Assembly (NCBI GenBank): GCA_002421605.1
Contig: DISJ01000006.1
Coordinates: forward strand, 1-64,000
Direction: 5' to 3'
DNA: 64,000 bases
Origin: Rhodobacteraceae bacterium UBA6213
GTDB taxonomy: Bacteria; Pseudomonadota; Alphaproteobacteria; Rhodobacterales; Rhodobacteraceae
Part shown: positions 1-8,711 of the stretch, piece after piece
How positions within the stretch are numbered: the first letter of the stretch is position 1
How the letters are laid out: each line of letters opens with the position of its first letter
The notes under the pieces: model-generated
The model's input: only the letters and a program-made list of their open reading frames with translations
Told to the model about the DNA's origin: nothing
Databases searched by the model: none
Position numbers and translations under genes: made by a program

Positions 1-75
<75 letters not shown>

Positions 76-194
76 ACGCGATACGCGGGTTTGGGGGCCC
101 GCGTGGGGGGTCGTATAGGCATATGCTGGAAGCCACGCAAGCAGAAAATCGCGGGCAGAGCTGCGGCATTCCGGGGGGCGTTGCGCAAACGTGA

Positions 195-221
195 AGGGCA
201 CGGGAATCGCACCCGTGCCCT
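195..221 (-). terminator. Hairpin terminator after the FYDLN gene
   Basis: A perfect 10-bp inverted repeat (AGGGCACGGG / CCCGTGCCCT) with a 7-nt loop lies 29 nt past the stop of the FYDLN gene. The following bases are only moderately T-rich, so it may be a stabilising 3' end rather than a classical intrinsic terminator. Confidence 0.6.
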
Positions 222-249
222 ACCGTTCATCGGCGCAAAAGCCGAAAGA

Positions 250-579
250 TCACGGCTCTTCGTCGTTCGTCGCGACATCAGCGATGTCGTCGAGCGAGAC
301 GGTGTCGTCCTCGTCGTCTTCAAGAAGATCGTCGTCGAGTTCGGTATCACCCGAATCCGCGTCGATATCCTCTTCGGCATCAATGTCTTCAACGTCAAGC
401 ACGCGCTCGCGCACGGTGGCCTTGTCGGCAACAATGACCCGACCGCGCCCAGCAACAAGGCTTTCGGCGGTGTAGGTATTGGCGCAGACCGGGCAGGTCA
501 TCGGATCACGCGCCAGATCGTAGAACCGGTTCGCGCAATGCGGGCAGAGGCGCTTGACGCCCCATTCCTCTTTCGGCAT
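250..579 (-). CDS. TIGR02300 / FYDLN acid family protein
   Basis: Small 109-aa protein of the FYDLN acid family, common in alphaproteobacteria; molecular function unknown. The N-terminus holds a zinc-ribbon-like pair C12-x2-C15 and C29-x2-C32 flanking the signature F19-Y-D-L22. From about residue 66 to the end the chain is almost purely acidic and probably disordered. The start has a good AGGAG ribosome site. It is followed by a 10-bp hairpin and then tRNA-Ala on the same strand. Zn binding and a nucleic-acid or protein-partner role are inference. Confidence 0.93.
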   Translation of the reverse strand: MPKEEWGVKRLCPHCANRFYDLARDPMTCPVCANTYTAESLVAGRGRVIVADKATVRERVLDVEDIDAEEDIDADSGDTELDDDLLEDDEDDTVSLDDIADVATNDEEP

Positions 580-700
580 GGAAAACTCCTGGCATCGCTC
601 TGATTATCGAGAGTCGGAGCCAACTGCCATAAGCGGCACGAGGTGTCAAAGCCTTTTGCAACATCCGCCCGACCCTGTGCCCGCCTCGTAAAGGAACCCG

Positions 701-1393
701 ATGCGCCGATTGTTGCTGCCCGGCCCACCTGAAGTGCATGTAACGCTGCGCCGTTCAGCGCGCGCGCGCCGCTTCAGCTTGCGGGTTTCGCGCACTGACG
801 GGCAGGTAACGCTGACTTTGCCGCGTTGGGCGGCCGAGGCCGAGGCACTGGCGTTTGCGCGGGGCAAGGGCGCGTGGGTCACCGAGGCGCTGGCGCGTAT
901 GGCACCCCCGGCACCTTTGGGCTTTGGGGCGACTTTGGCCTTTGAGGGAAGGGTTCTGGCGCTTACAGCCGCCCCGGTACGCGCACCGCGAATCGAAGGC
1001 GACGCGCTATTGCTGCCCCCTGACGCTGCGCGGTTGGGGGTGCGGCTGGTGGCCTTTGTGCGGTTGGTGGCGCGCCAGCGGCTGCAGGCCGCCTGCGCGC
1101 GCCACGCAGCCGCACTCGGGCGGCCTTTCGGCCAGATCACATTGCGCGATACGCGTTCGCGCTGGGGGTCTTGTGCACCGGATGGTCGGCTGATGTTTTC
1201 TTGGCGGTTGATTCTGGCACCACCCGAGGTGCTGGATTACGTTGCGGCGCACGAGGTCGCCCATTTGGCCGAAATGAATCACTCGCCCGCGTTTTGGGCC
1301 GTGGTGGAGCGCCTTTGCCCCGACTATGCGGCGCCGCGTGCCTGGCTAAAGCGGCACGGGCAGACGCTGCACGCCTATCGCTTCCCCGATTGA
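701..1393 (+). CDS. YgjP-like (DUF45/SprT-type) zinc metallopeptidase
   Basis: 230-aa protein of the M48-like YgjP/DUF45 family. The zinc site is visible as H184-E-V-A-H188 followed by H194 in the MNHSPAFW stretch, the usual HExxH plus downstream His pattern. The WGSC motif just before it is also typical of the family. AAGGA lies 5 nt before the ATG. No signal peptide or membrane segment, so presumably cytosolic. Substrate unknown. It is divergent from the FYDLN gene and followed 31 bp later by a GntR regulator on the same strand. Confidence 0.9.
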   Translation: MRRLLLPGPPEVHVTLRRSARARRFSLRVSRTDGQVTLTLPRWAAEAEALAFARGKGAWVTEALARMAPPAPLGFGATLAFEGRVLALTAAPVRAPRIEGDALLLPPDAARLGVRLVAFVRLVARQRLQAACARHAAALGRPFGQITLRDTRSRWGSCAPDGRLMFSWRLILAPPEVLDYVAAHEVAHLAEMNHSPAFWAVVERLCPDYAAPRAWLKRHGQTLHAYRFPD

Positions 1394-1424
1394 CCGCAAC
1401 GGGGCGCTGTGGTCCCCTGCCGGC

Positions 1425-2075
1425 ATGTTGCCTGCCACCCGCCCTGCCGACTCTGCCTTGGCCGCGCACGACCGTATCTATCGCGGCCTGCGCCAACAGA
1501 TCATGCATGGAGAGTTGAAGCCGGGGCAGGCGCTGACGTTGCGCGGGCTGGGCAAGGCCTACGGGGTATCAATGACCCCCGCACGCGAGGCGCTGCGACA
1601 ACTGGTAGCAGAAGGTGCGCTGATGCTGTCGTCGTCGGGTCGGATCGCGACGCCCGAACTCAGCCAAGAGCGGATCGAGGAGCTGGCAGCGCTTCGCGCG
1701 CTGATCGAACCAGAACTTGCCAGCCGGGCGCTGCCGCGTGCACATCTGGCGCTGATCGACCGGCTCTCGGCTATCAACACCGCCAATGCCGAAGCGGTCG
1801 CCAAGCACGACGCGGTCGCCTATGTGCGCACTAATCTGGAGTTTCACCGCACGCTTTACCTGCGCGCACAGGCGCCCGCGATGCTGGCGATCATCGAAAC
1901 GGTGTGGCTGCAGCTTGGCCCGACAATGAGCGCGCTCTATTCCCGCATCGCGCGAAACGAGCCGCCACGCCACCATCGGCTGATTCTTGCGGCGCTGCGC
2001 GCGGGTGACGAACCGGGGCTGCGGCTGGCAGTGCGCACCGATGTGACCCAAGGGCTGCGCCATCTTGCGGGATAG
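1425..2075 (+). CDS. GntR family regulator, FadR/FCD subfamily
   Basis: 216-aa transcription factor. An N-terminal winged helix-turn-helix spans about residues 18-75; the recognition part reads LGKAYGVSMTPAREALRQL, characteristic of GntR proteins. The C-terminal part (about 85-205) is an all-helical FCD ligand domain with the expected acidic and histidine positions (FHRTLY, HHRLI). The ligand cannot be read from sequence. The next gene is lysC, 85 bp downstream with its own strong ribosome site, so a regulatory link to lysC is possible but unproven. Confidence 0.88.
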   Translation: MLPATRPADSALAAHDRIYRGLRQQIMHGELKPGQALTLRGLGKAYGVSMTPAREALRQLVAEGALMLSSSGRIATPELSQERIEELAALRALIEPELASRALPRAHLALIDRLSAINTANAEAVAKHDAVAYVRTNLEFHRTLYLRAQAPAMLAIIETVWLQLGPTMSALYSRIARNEPPRHHRLILAALRAGDEPGLRLAVRTDVTQGLRHLAG

Positions 2076-2160
2076 CGCACGCCCCTGCCCTGCCCTTGCA
2101 TAGGCCCTGCGGCTCGCATAAGACACGCGCGGGTTGGACAGGCGGTTTCAGGAGGTATCC

Positions 2161-3417
2161 ATGCCGCTTCTGGTGATGAAATTCGGCGGCACTTCGGTGG
2201 CCGACCTTGTGCGCATCAAGAGTGCCGCAACCAAGGTTCGCCGCGAGGTGGAACGCGGCTATGACGTGATCGTCATTGTCTCCGCGATGTCGGGCAAGAC
2301 CAACGAATTGGTGGCCTGGGTCGAACAAACCTCGCCGCTATTCGATGCGCGCGAATATGACGCGGTGGTGGCGTCGGGTGAAAACGTCACCGCCGGGCTT
2401 TTGGCGCTGGCCTTGCAGGAAATGGATGTGCCCGCGCGCAGCTGGCAAGGCTGGCAGGTGCCGATCAACACCACCTCGGCCCATTCCGCCGCCCGCTTTG
2501 TGACCATTCCGCGCGACAATATCGACACGAAATTCGCCGAAGGCATGAAGGTCGCGGTCGTGGCAGGCTTCCAAGGCGTGTCGACCGAGGGGCGCATCAC
2601 CACGCTTGGTCGCGGCGGATCGGATACCACTGCGGTGGCCTTTGCCGCCGCCTTTGGCGCAGAACGCTGCGACATCTACACCGATGTCGATGGTATTTAT
2701 ACCACCGACCCGCGCATTTCCGCCAAAGCGCGCAAGCTTGACCGCATTGCCTACGAAGAAATGCTCGAGCTGGCCTCGCTTGGCGCCAAGGTGCTGCAAA
2801 CCCGCTCGGTCGAGCTTGCAATGCGCAACAAGGTGCGGCTGCGGGTGCTGTCGTCCTTTGAAGAAACCGATGAAAACTCCGGCACTCTTGTCTGCGACGA
2901 GGATGAAATCATGGAATCGAAAGTCGTCTCTGGCGTCGCCTATTCGCGCGACGAAGCCAAAATGACCCTGCTGCGCGTCGAAGACCGGCCCGGTATCGCT
3001 GCGGCGATCTTTGGCCCACTGGCGGACTCGGGCGTGAACGTTGACATGATCGTGCAAAACATTTCGGAAAAGACCGAGGATGGAAAATCGATCGCAGTTA
3101 CCGACATGACCTTTTCCTGCCCGGTCACGCAGGTAGGCCGCGCGCGCAAGGCGATGGAAGACGCGCGCAACGCAGGCATCATCCGCTATGACGAATTGAT
3201 CGAAGACACCGACGTAGCCAAGGTCTCGGTGGTGGGTATTGGTATGCGCAGCCACGCGGGCGTGGCGGCAACTATGTTCAAGGCGCTTGCGGTCGAAAAC
3301 GTCAACATCAAGGTCATCGCCACGTCAGAAATCAAGATTTCGGTGTTGATCGACCGCAAATACATGGAACTGGCGGTGCAGGCGCTGCACGATACCTTCG
3401 GGTTGGACAAAGCCTGA
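2161..3417 (+). CDS. lysC: Aspartate kinase
   Basis: 418-aa aspartokinase that phosphorylates L-aspartate, the first step to lysine, threonine, methionine and diaminopimelate. The kinase signature KFGGTSVAD sits at residues 7-15, TDVDGIYTTDPR further in, and two ACT-type regulatory domains occupy about 265-418, so feedback inhibition by lysine and/or threonine is expected. I take the ATG at 2161 because AGGAGGT lies just upstream; an in-frame start at 2134 has no such site. ptsP follows on the same strand after 288 bp. A threonine synthase gene of the same pathway is at 51958-53349. Confidence 0.97.
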   Translation: MPLLVMKFGGTSVADLVRIKSAATKVRREVERGYDVIVIVSAMSGKTNELVAWVEQTSPLFDAREYDAVVASGENVTAGLLALALQEMDVPARSWQGWQVPINTTSAHSAARFVTIPRDNIDTKFAEGMKVAVVAGFQGVSTEGRITTLGRGGSDTTAVAFAAAFGAERCDIYTDVDGIYTTDPRISAKARKLDRIAYEEMLELASLGAKVLQTRSVELAMRNKVRLRVLSSFEETDENSGTLVCDEDEIMESKVVSGVAYSRDEAKMTLLRVEDRPGIAAAIFGPLADSGVNVDMIVQNISEKTEDGKSIAVTDMTFSCPVTQVGRARKAMEDARNAGIIRYDELIEDTDVAKVSVVGIGMRSHAGVAATMFKALAVENVNIKVIATSEIKISVLIDRKYMELAVQALHDTFGLDKA

Positions 3418-3429
3418 TCTATTCAGGCT
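3411..3429 (+). terminator. Small hairpin over the lysC stop codon
   Basis: AGCCTGA pairs with TCAGGCT across a 5-nt loop, overlapping the lysC TGA. There is no T tract, so termination here is doubtful. The remaining 280 bp to ptsP show no gene; ptsP is presumably transcribed from this gap or by read-through. Confidence 0.3.
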
Positions 3430-3705
3430 TCAGCTTCGCCTTAGCGGGCTGCTTTCAGCGCGTGGTCTAGGTTATGAAGCCCTCGTGACGGCGTTAAAAA
3501 TCCGCCTCGGCCAACCACGCCGGCACGGCTCGCACCCGGCGCATTGATTTTGCGCCTCTTATGGTGGCAGCCCTTTTCGGTGACGCCCTGATCCGCCGCG
3601 CTCCGGCGATTGTCGGCCGCCGTACTGCAAGCGCAGATTGATTTTCGCTTTCTCTTTTGCCGTCGCCCTGCCAATAGATGCTGGTAGAATATTTTTGACA
3701 GGATC

Positions 3706-5946
3706 ATGCCCGAACGCACGGAAAGCGACAGTCGCAAATTGCTGCGGCGCTTGCGCGACACGCTTGCAACCCCCGCGAAGGGGCAGGAGAGGCTTGATCG
3801 CATCACACAGCTGATCGCCTCGTCGATGGGCACCGAAGTCTGCTCGATCTATCTGTTCCGAGACGCCGATACGCTGGAGCTTTGCGCGACCGAGGGCCTG
3901 AAGGCGGCCTCTGTGCACCAGACCCGGCTGCGGCTCGGCGAAGGTCTGGTGGGCCGCGTGGCCCGCTTTGCACAGCCGATCAACACCGGAAATGCGCCCT
4001 CGGAAAAGGGTTTCCGCTACATGCCGGAAACTGGTGAGGAGATCTATTCCAGCTTCCTTGGCGTGCCGATCCAGCGCGTAGGTGAAAAGCTGGGCGTGCT
4101 GGTAGTGCAGTCGCACGAGGCGCGGCAGTTTTCGGACGATGAGGTGTACGGGCTCGAGGTCGTGGCCATGGTGGTGGCCGAAATGGCCGAACTTGGCGCC
4201 TTTCTTGGCGAGGGCGAGGCGATGGCGCTGGTGCACACCCGACCGGTGCTGGTGCACGGCGCAACCGGGCAGGAAGGGGCTGCCGAAGGCCGGGTCTGGC
4301 TGCACGAGCCGCGCGTTGTGGTCACCAACCCGGTGGGCGACGACCCCGAGAAAGAAAGCGCGCGGCTTGAAGTTGCGGTTGAAAAGCTGCGCAAGTCGGT
4401 GGACCGGATGCTGGCCGAGGTTGCCTCGGGTAATGCCGATCATCTGGAAGTGCTCGAAACTTACCGAATGTTTGCCCATTCGCGCGGCTGGATGCGCCGC
4501 ATGGAAGAAGACATCTCGCGCGGCCTTTCGGCTGAAGCGGCGGTGGAAAAGGAACAATCCTCTGCCCGCGCTCGGCTCGAGCAGGCGTCCGATCCCTACC
4601 TGCGCGACCGCCTGCACGACCTTGATGATCTTTCCAACCGCCTGCTGCGCCTGCTGACCGGGCAAGGCACCGATACCGGCGCGGAAATGCCCGACAACCC
4701 GGTGCTGGTGGCGCGCAACATCGGCCCGGCGGAGCTGCTCGACTATGGCCGCCGACTGCGCGGTGTGGTGCTTGAAGAAGGCTCGGTCGGCAGTCATGCC
4801 GCGATTGTCGCGCGGGCGCTGGCGATCCCACTGGTCATCCACGCCCAGCGCATCACCTCCGAGGCGTTGAACGGCGATGCGATTCTGGTCGACGGCGATC
4901 AGGGGCTGGTGCACTTGCGGCCCGAAGATACCGTGGCACACGCGTTTCGCGACAAGATCGCGATGCAGGCCGAGGCGCAAAGCCGCTACGCCAGCCTGCG
5001 CGAACTGCCTGCCGTGGCCACCTGCGGCACCCAAGTCGCGCTGCATATGAACGCCGGGTTGATGGCAGACCTGCCGTCGCTTTCGAGTTCGGGCGCGGAA
5101 GGGGTGGGGTTGTTTCGCACCGAGTTGCAGTTTCTGATCCGCAGCGAGGTGCCGCGCCGGGGCGAGTTGGCGGCGCTGTATTCGCGGGTGATGGATGCGG
5201 CGGCGGGTAAGCGGGTGGTGTTTCGCACGCTCGATATCGGCTCGGACAAGGTTGTGCCGTTCATGAAGCCGCAGGACGAGCCGAACCCGGCGATGGGTTG
5301 GCGCGCGATCCGGGTAGGGCTCGACAAACCGGGCATCTTGCGGATGCAGGTGCAAGCGCTGATCCGCGCCGCGCATGGGCGCCCGCTTTCGGTGATGTTT
5401 CCGTTCGTGGCAAGCAGAAGCGAGTTTCTGACCGCGCGCAAGATATTGACCGACGAAGTGGCGCGCGAGGCGGCGGCCGGACGGCCGACCCCTGCCGCGC
5501 TTGACGTGGGGGCGATGCTGGAAACCCCGAGCCTTGCCTTCGCGCCGCAGGAGTTTTTCGACGAAGTCGATTTCATCTCGATCGGGGGCAACGACCTGAA
5601 GCAGTTTTTCTTTGCCGCCGACCGTGAAAACGAGCGCGTTCGGCGGCGCTACGATACGCTCGACCCGGCGTTTCTGGGGCTGCTGGAGCAGATTATCGAC
5701 CGCTGCGCGCGGTCGGGCACGCCGTTGAGTTTTTGCGGCGAGGATGCTGGGCGGCCGATCGAGGCGGCCACTTTTGCCGCGCTGGGGCTGCGCACGCTTT
5801 CGATGCGCCCGGCCTCGATCGGGCCGGTCAAGCACCTGATCCGCCGTATCAATTTGATGGATTTGAAGGACGTAATCGACGAGGCGCGCGATAGTGCCGT
5901 GGAAAGCGTGCGCGGCGCGGTGGTGGGCTGGTTGGCGCGGCAGTAG
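3706..5946 (+). CDS. ptsP: Phosphoenolpyruvate-protein phosphotransferase PtsP (EI-Ntr)
   Basis: 746-aa enzyme I of the nitrogen phosphotransferase system, which moves phosphate from PEP to NPr and on to EIIA-Ntr for regulation rather than sugar uptake. An N-terminal GAF domain (about 15-150) marks the Ntr paralogue. The phosphorylated histidine is H364 in GSVGSHAAIVAR. The PEP-binding TIM-barrel domain follows, with C677 in LSFCGEDAG as the expected catalytic cysteine. The AGGATC context gives the ATG at 3706. NPr and EIIA-Ntr genes are not in this window. Confidence 0.96.
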   Translation: MPERTESDSRKLLRRLRDTLATPAKGQERLDRITQLIASSMGTEVCSIYLFRDADTLELCATEGLKAASVHQTRLRLGEGLVGRVARFAQPINTGNAPSEKGFRYMPETGEEIYSSFLGVPIQRVGEKLGVLVVQSHEARQFSDDEVYGLEVVAMVVAEMAELGAFLGEGEAMALVHTRPVLVHGATGQEGAAEGRVWLHEPRVVVTNPVGDDPEKESARLEVAVEKLRKSVDRMLAEVASGNADHLEVLETYRMFAHSRGWMRRMEEDISRGLSAEAAVEKEQSSARARLEQASDPYLRDRLHDLDDLSNRLLRLLTGQGTDTGAEMPDNPVLVARNIGPAELLDYGRRLRGVVLEEGSVGSHAAIVARALAIPLVIHAQRITSEALNGDAILVDGDQGLVHLRPEDTVAHAFRDKIAMQAEAQSRYASLRELPAVATCGTQVALHMNAGLMADLPSLSSSGAEGVGLFRTELQFLIRSEVPRRGELAALYSRVMDAAAGKRVVFRTLDIGSDKVVPFMKPQDEPNPAMGWRAIRVGLDKPGILRMQVQALIRAAHGRPLSVMFPFVASRSEFLTARKILTDEVAREAAAGRPTPAALDVGAMLETPSLAFAPQEFFDEVDFISIGGNDLKQFFFAADRENERVRRRYDTLDPAFLGLLEQIIDRCARSGTPLSFCGEDAGRPIEAATFAALGLRTLSMRPASIGPVKHLIRRINLMDLKDVIDEARDSAVESVRGAVVGWLARQ

Positions 5947-6035
5947 GCGGGGTAACACGCGCGTTATAGCTGCTATCTTATTGGTAAAACTGACTTTTTA
6001 GATTCCGTTAAGGAATTGGAAAGGTTTACGACCCC

Positions 6036-6515
6036 CTACCCCCGCCGCGCCGCGTCAATCGCTGCCACGTCGATCTTGGTCATTTCCATCATCGCCTCGA
6101 AGGCGCGTTTTGCCTCGGCCCCACCTGCGGCCATCGCCTCGGTTAGCGTGCGCGGGGTGATCTGCCAGCTAAGGCCCCATTTGTCTTTGCACCAGCCGCA
6201 GGCGCTGGCCTGCCCGCCATTGCCGATTATGGCGTTCCAATATCGGTCGGTTTCTTCCTGCGTGTCAGTGGCGATCTGGAACGAGAAGGCCTCGGACTGA
6301 TGAAACGCAGTCCCGCCGTTGAGACCGATGCAGGGGATACCGCAGACGGTGAAATCGACTGTCAGCACATCCCCCGCCTTGCCCGAGGGGTAATCGGCGG
6401 GCGCGCGGTGCACGGCTATCACGCGGCTGTCGGGGAAGGTAGCGGCGTAAAATCGCGCGGCAGCCTCGGCATCTTTTTCATACCAGAGGCAGATGGAGTT
6501 TTTGGCGATTGTCAT
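6036..6515 (-). CDS. VOC family protein (PhnB-like, PF06983 type)
   Basis: 159-aa protein beginning MTIAKNSICLWY, with the PhnB/3-demethylubiquinone methyltransferase-like glyoxalase fold: an FYAATFPDSRV motif near the N-terminus, GLNGGTAFHQSEAFSF in the centre and CKDKWGLSWQI towards the end. Members are usually annotated 3-demethylubiquinone-9 3-methyltransferase, but that activity is not supported for them. An upstream in-frame ATG at 6557 lacks a ribosome site. It sits alone between ptsP and the EcsC gene; substrate unknown. Confidence 0.85.
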   Translation of the reverse strand: MTIAKNSICLWYEKDAEAAARFYAATFPDSRVIAVHRAPADYPSGKAGDVLTVDFTVCGIPCIGLNGGTAFHQSEAFSFQIATDTQEETDRYWNAIIGNGGQASACGWCKDKWGLSWQITPRTLTEAMAAGGAEAKRAFEAMMEMTKIDVAAIDAARRG

Positions 6516-6661
6516 GGCGGACCCTTTTGCTGGGAAAGCCGGATCGCGGTCTGGCACCGCGCGGGCCGTTCGCGCAGTTTAGGCGTTGTGCCGATTCTCG
6601 ACAACGCCCAAGGCAGGGGTCGCGCACCCGCCGCGCAGGGCGAAAGGCGCAACCCGATTTT

Positions 6662-7450
6662 CTACTTTTTCTTCAGGGTGATGCGCGCGCGCAGTTCTTC
6701 GCGCAGGTTGCCTTCATCAAGCCCTTGGTCACGCGCGAGGCGTTTCAGGCCGAAATGCACGCGCGCCATTTCCTGATAATAGCCGGTGAAGGCGTAGTTG
6801 ATAGCAGCCCCCGCCACCGCGCCCAGCACGGGGGCGGCCTGTGCGGCGAGCTTTTGGCCCAGCACCGCAGACAGGCGGGGGGCGACCTTGGTGATCAGCG
6901 CATTCAGGCTTTGCCCCGTCACGGTCATGCGCGCCGCCAGAAACCCGGTTTCGGCACCATCGTCGAGCTTCATCGGCCCGGCGGTGGCGAAAACCGTGAT
7001 GCATTCCATCTGCACGGCCTCGTCAGCGGGGTCAAAGCCATGCTCGGCGGCAATGCCCTGAATCGCGCGCAAAAGCACTGTGACCGTAACTGGCAGTTCG
7101 GCCATGGCACCGGGCAGGCCGCCAAAGCCACCCGCCGCCCCCATCGCGGTGGTAAGGGCGGTGTTCAGCCAATCTGCCTTGTCGGCCACCACGCCGCGCG
7201 AGCGGTTCGCAGCACCGAGGGCGGCGCGAAGAGCGGCCTCGGTGGTGCTATCAAGGCGGTTTTTTACGCCCGCGGGCAGTTTGTCGAGCAGCGCTTCGGC
7301 GCTACCGCCGACCATGCCAAGGATCTGCATACCAAGGCCGCTGGCCCCGCGATGCCGCCGCGCCAGTGCATCAAGTTCTGCCACAACCTCGGTATCCGCC
7401 AGCGGCGGAAATACCGTCATGCGCGCTGCTGAATTGCCCGGTTCTGCCAT
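6662..7450 (-). CDS. EcsC family protein
   Basis: 262-aa protein similar to the EcsC family, of unclear biochemical function. It is rich in Ala and Gly with amphipathic or weakly hydrophobic stretches, for example the TTAMGAAGGFGGLPGAMAELPVTV segment, suggesting membrane association. The start at 7450 is chosen because CGGAGGGGG lies directly upstream; the frame is open for 48 further codons without a good site. Convergent with nothing nearby; the acetyltransferase upstream on the same strand is 85 bp away. Confidence 0.82.
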   Translation of the reverse strand: MAEPGNSAARMTVFPPLADTEVVAELDALARRHRGASGLGMQILGMVGGSAEALLDKLPAGVKNRLDSTTEAALRAALGAANRSRGVVADKADWLNTALTTAMGAAGGFGGLPGAMAELPVTVTVLLRAIQGIAAEHGFDPADEAVQMECITVFATAGPMKLDDGAETGFLAARMTVTGQSLNALITKVAPRLSAVLGQKLAAQAAPVLGAVAGAAINYAFTGYYQEMARVHFGLKRLARDQGLDEGNLREELRARITLKKK

Positions 7451-7535
7451 GTTCCCCCTCCGACGCGATATGGCGCATATAAGCGCGCGGGGGCGGCACC
7501 AAAAGCCCCTTGCCAGCGAAAGCATTGGGGCGCGC

Positions 7536-8021
7536 CTAGACCGCCTTGGTAACTTCGCCCCGCACACCATCCCAAGCACCGGGTTGCAGGGCAAGGCCCA
7601 GAATACGGTCAGGGTTGGTGGGCGGCGGCATCAGTACGCCCTCAAGCCGGGTAAAGCCAAAGCGGTTGTAATAGGGCGCATCGCCCACCAAGAGCACCCG
7701 TTCCCAGCCCAGCCTGCGCGCCTCGGCAAGGCTTTCGTGCATCAAAAGCCCCCCCAAGCCCTCGCCCTGCCGGGTCGGGTGCACGGCGATCGGGCCAAGC
7801 AACAGCACAAGCTTGCCACCCACCCGCACCGGCCAATAGCGGATGACCGCGGCCAGCACGCCATCGCCGTCGCGCATCACAAGGCACAGCTCGGCCAACG
7901 GGCGCACGCCGTCGCGCAGCCGGTAAGAGGAAAGCGCAGTGCGACCGGGGGCAAAGCAGAGGTCATACAGCGCCTCTACCTCCCACCAGTCTGCCTCTGT
8001 CTCTTCTTCGAGCCGGTACAT
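7536..8021 (-). CDS. GNAT family N-acetyltransferase
   Basis: 161-aa acetyltransferase of the YhbS-like GNAT type. The acetyl-CoA loop is visible as R-Q-G-E-G-L-G following LGPIAVHPT, and the motif B region DAPYYNRFGF is characteristic. The frame stays open far upstream, but the ATG at 8021 has AGGGG ahead of it and begins exactly at the domain (MYRLEEETEAD). It is divergent from the flavin reductase gene, so the 84 bp between them should carry two promoters. Substrate unknown. Confidence 0.9.
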   Translation of the reverse strand: MYRLEEETEADWWEVEALYDLCFAPGRTALSSYRLRDGVRPLAELCLVMRDGDGVLAAVIRYWPVRVGGKLVLLLGPIAVHPTRQGEGLGGLLMHESLAEARRLGWERVLLVGDAPYYNRFGFTRLEGVLMPPPTNPDRILGLALQPGAWDGVRGEVTKAV

Positions 8022-8105
8022 GCGCCGCTGCCCCTTCCCGCGAATCTGCTTGAAATCGCGCGTAACATGCGCGCTTGTCAGGGGCAAATCCCAAGAGGTG
8101 TGCCC

Positions 8106-8711
8106 ATGTTCTATCGCCCCGAAGATGGCCACGGACTGCCACATAATCCGTTCAGCGCAATCGTGGCTCCGCGCCCGATTGGCTGGATTGCGACGCGCGG
8201 CAGTTTGGGGTGCAACCTTGCGCCCTATTCTTTTTTCAATGCCGTGGCCTATAGCCCGCCGCAGGTCATCTTTGCCTCGACCTCGGCCAAGCCTGATCGT
8301 GCGGGCACCAAGGACAGCATGGCCAATATCCGCGAAACCGGGGTGTTTTCGGTCAACATCGTGTCGCGCGAGATGCTGGAGCAGATGAACGAAACCTCGG
8401 CCGTGCTGCCCGCCGAGGTGGACGAGTTTGACCTTGCCGGGGTGGAAAAGGCCGAATGTGTCAGCATCCCCTGCCCACGCGTTGCCGCCGCCCCCGCGAC
8501 GCTGGAATGTCGGCTTGTGCAGATTGTGCAGTTGCGGGGGGCGGCAAATTTTATGGCTATCGGCGAGGTTACGGGGGTGCACATCGCGCCAGAATGCCTG
8601 CAGGATGGGCGCGTGGTGTTGCCCGCCTCGGGGCTGATGGCGCGGATGGGTTATCAGGATTACGCGGTGATCGACCGGGTGATTTCCCTGCCCCGGCCCG
8701 GCGAAGGCTGA
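8106..8711 (+). CDS. Flavin reductase family protein (FMN-binding split barrel)
   Basis: 201-aa protein of the flavin reductase-like split-barrel family. The stretches IVAPRPIGWIATRG, NLAPYSFFNAV and GVFSVNIVS are the usual FMN-contacting segments. AAGAGGTG precedes the ATG at 8106. Such proteins supply reduced flavin to monooxygenases or act as FMN reductases of unknown role; no partner monooxygenase lies nearby. The 3' end borders the accessory region that starts with the zinc-finger gene at 8783. Confidence 0.9.
   Translation: MFYRPEDGHGLPHNPFSAIVAPRPIGWIATRGSLGCNLAPYSFFNAVAYSPPQVIFASTSAKPDRAGTKDSMANIRETGVFSVNIVSREMLEQMNETSAVLPAEVDEFDLAGVEKAECVSIPCPRVAAAPATLECRLVQIVQLRGAANFMAIGEVTGVHIAPECLQDGRVVLPASGLMARMGYQDYAVIDRVISLPRPGEG

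Noticed and set aside
2338..3255. 305-codon minus-strand frame across lysC
   Set aside because: Shadow of a well-supported gene; no start signal or motif.
3559..5958. 799-codon minus-strand frame across ptsP
   Set aside because: Antisense frame kept open by high GC; rich in Arg, His, Gly and Ala with no domain, while ptsP has clear motifs.
5947..6035. AACACGCGCGTT near-palindrome after ptsP
   Set aside because: Imperfect, no T tract, and too short to call a terminator.
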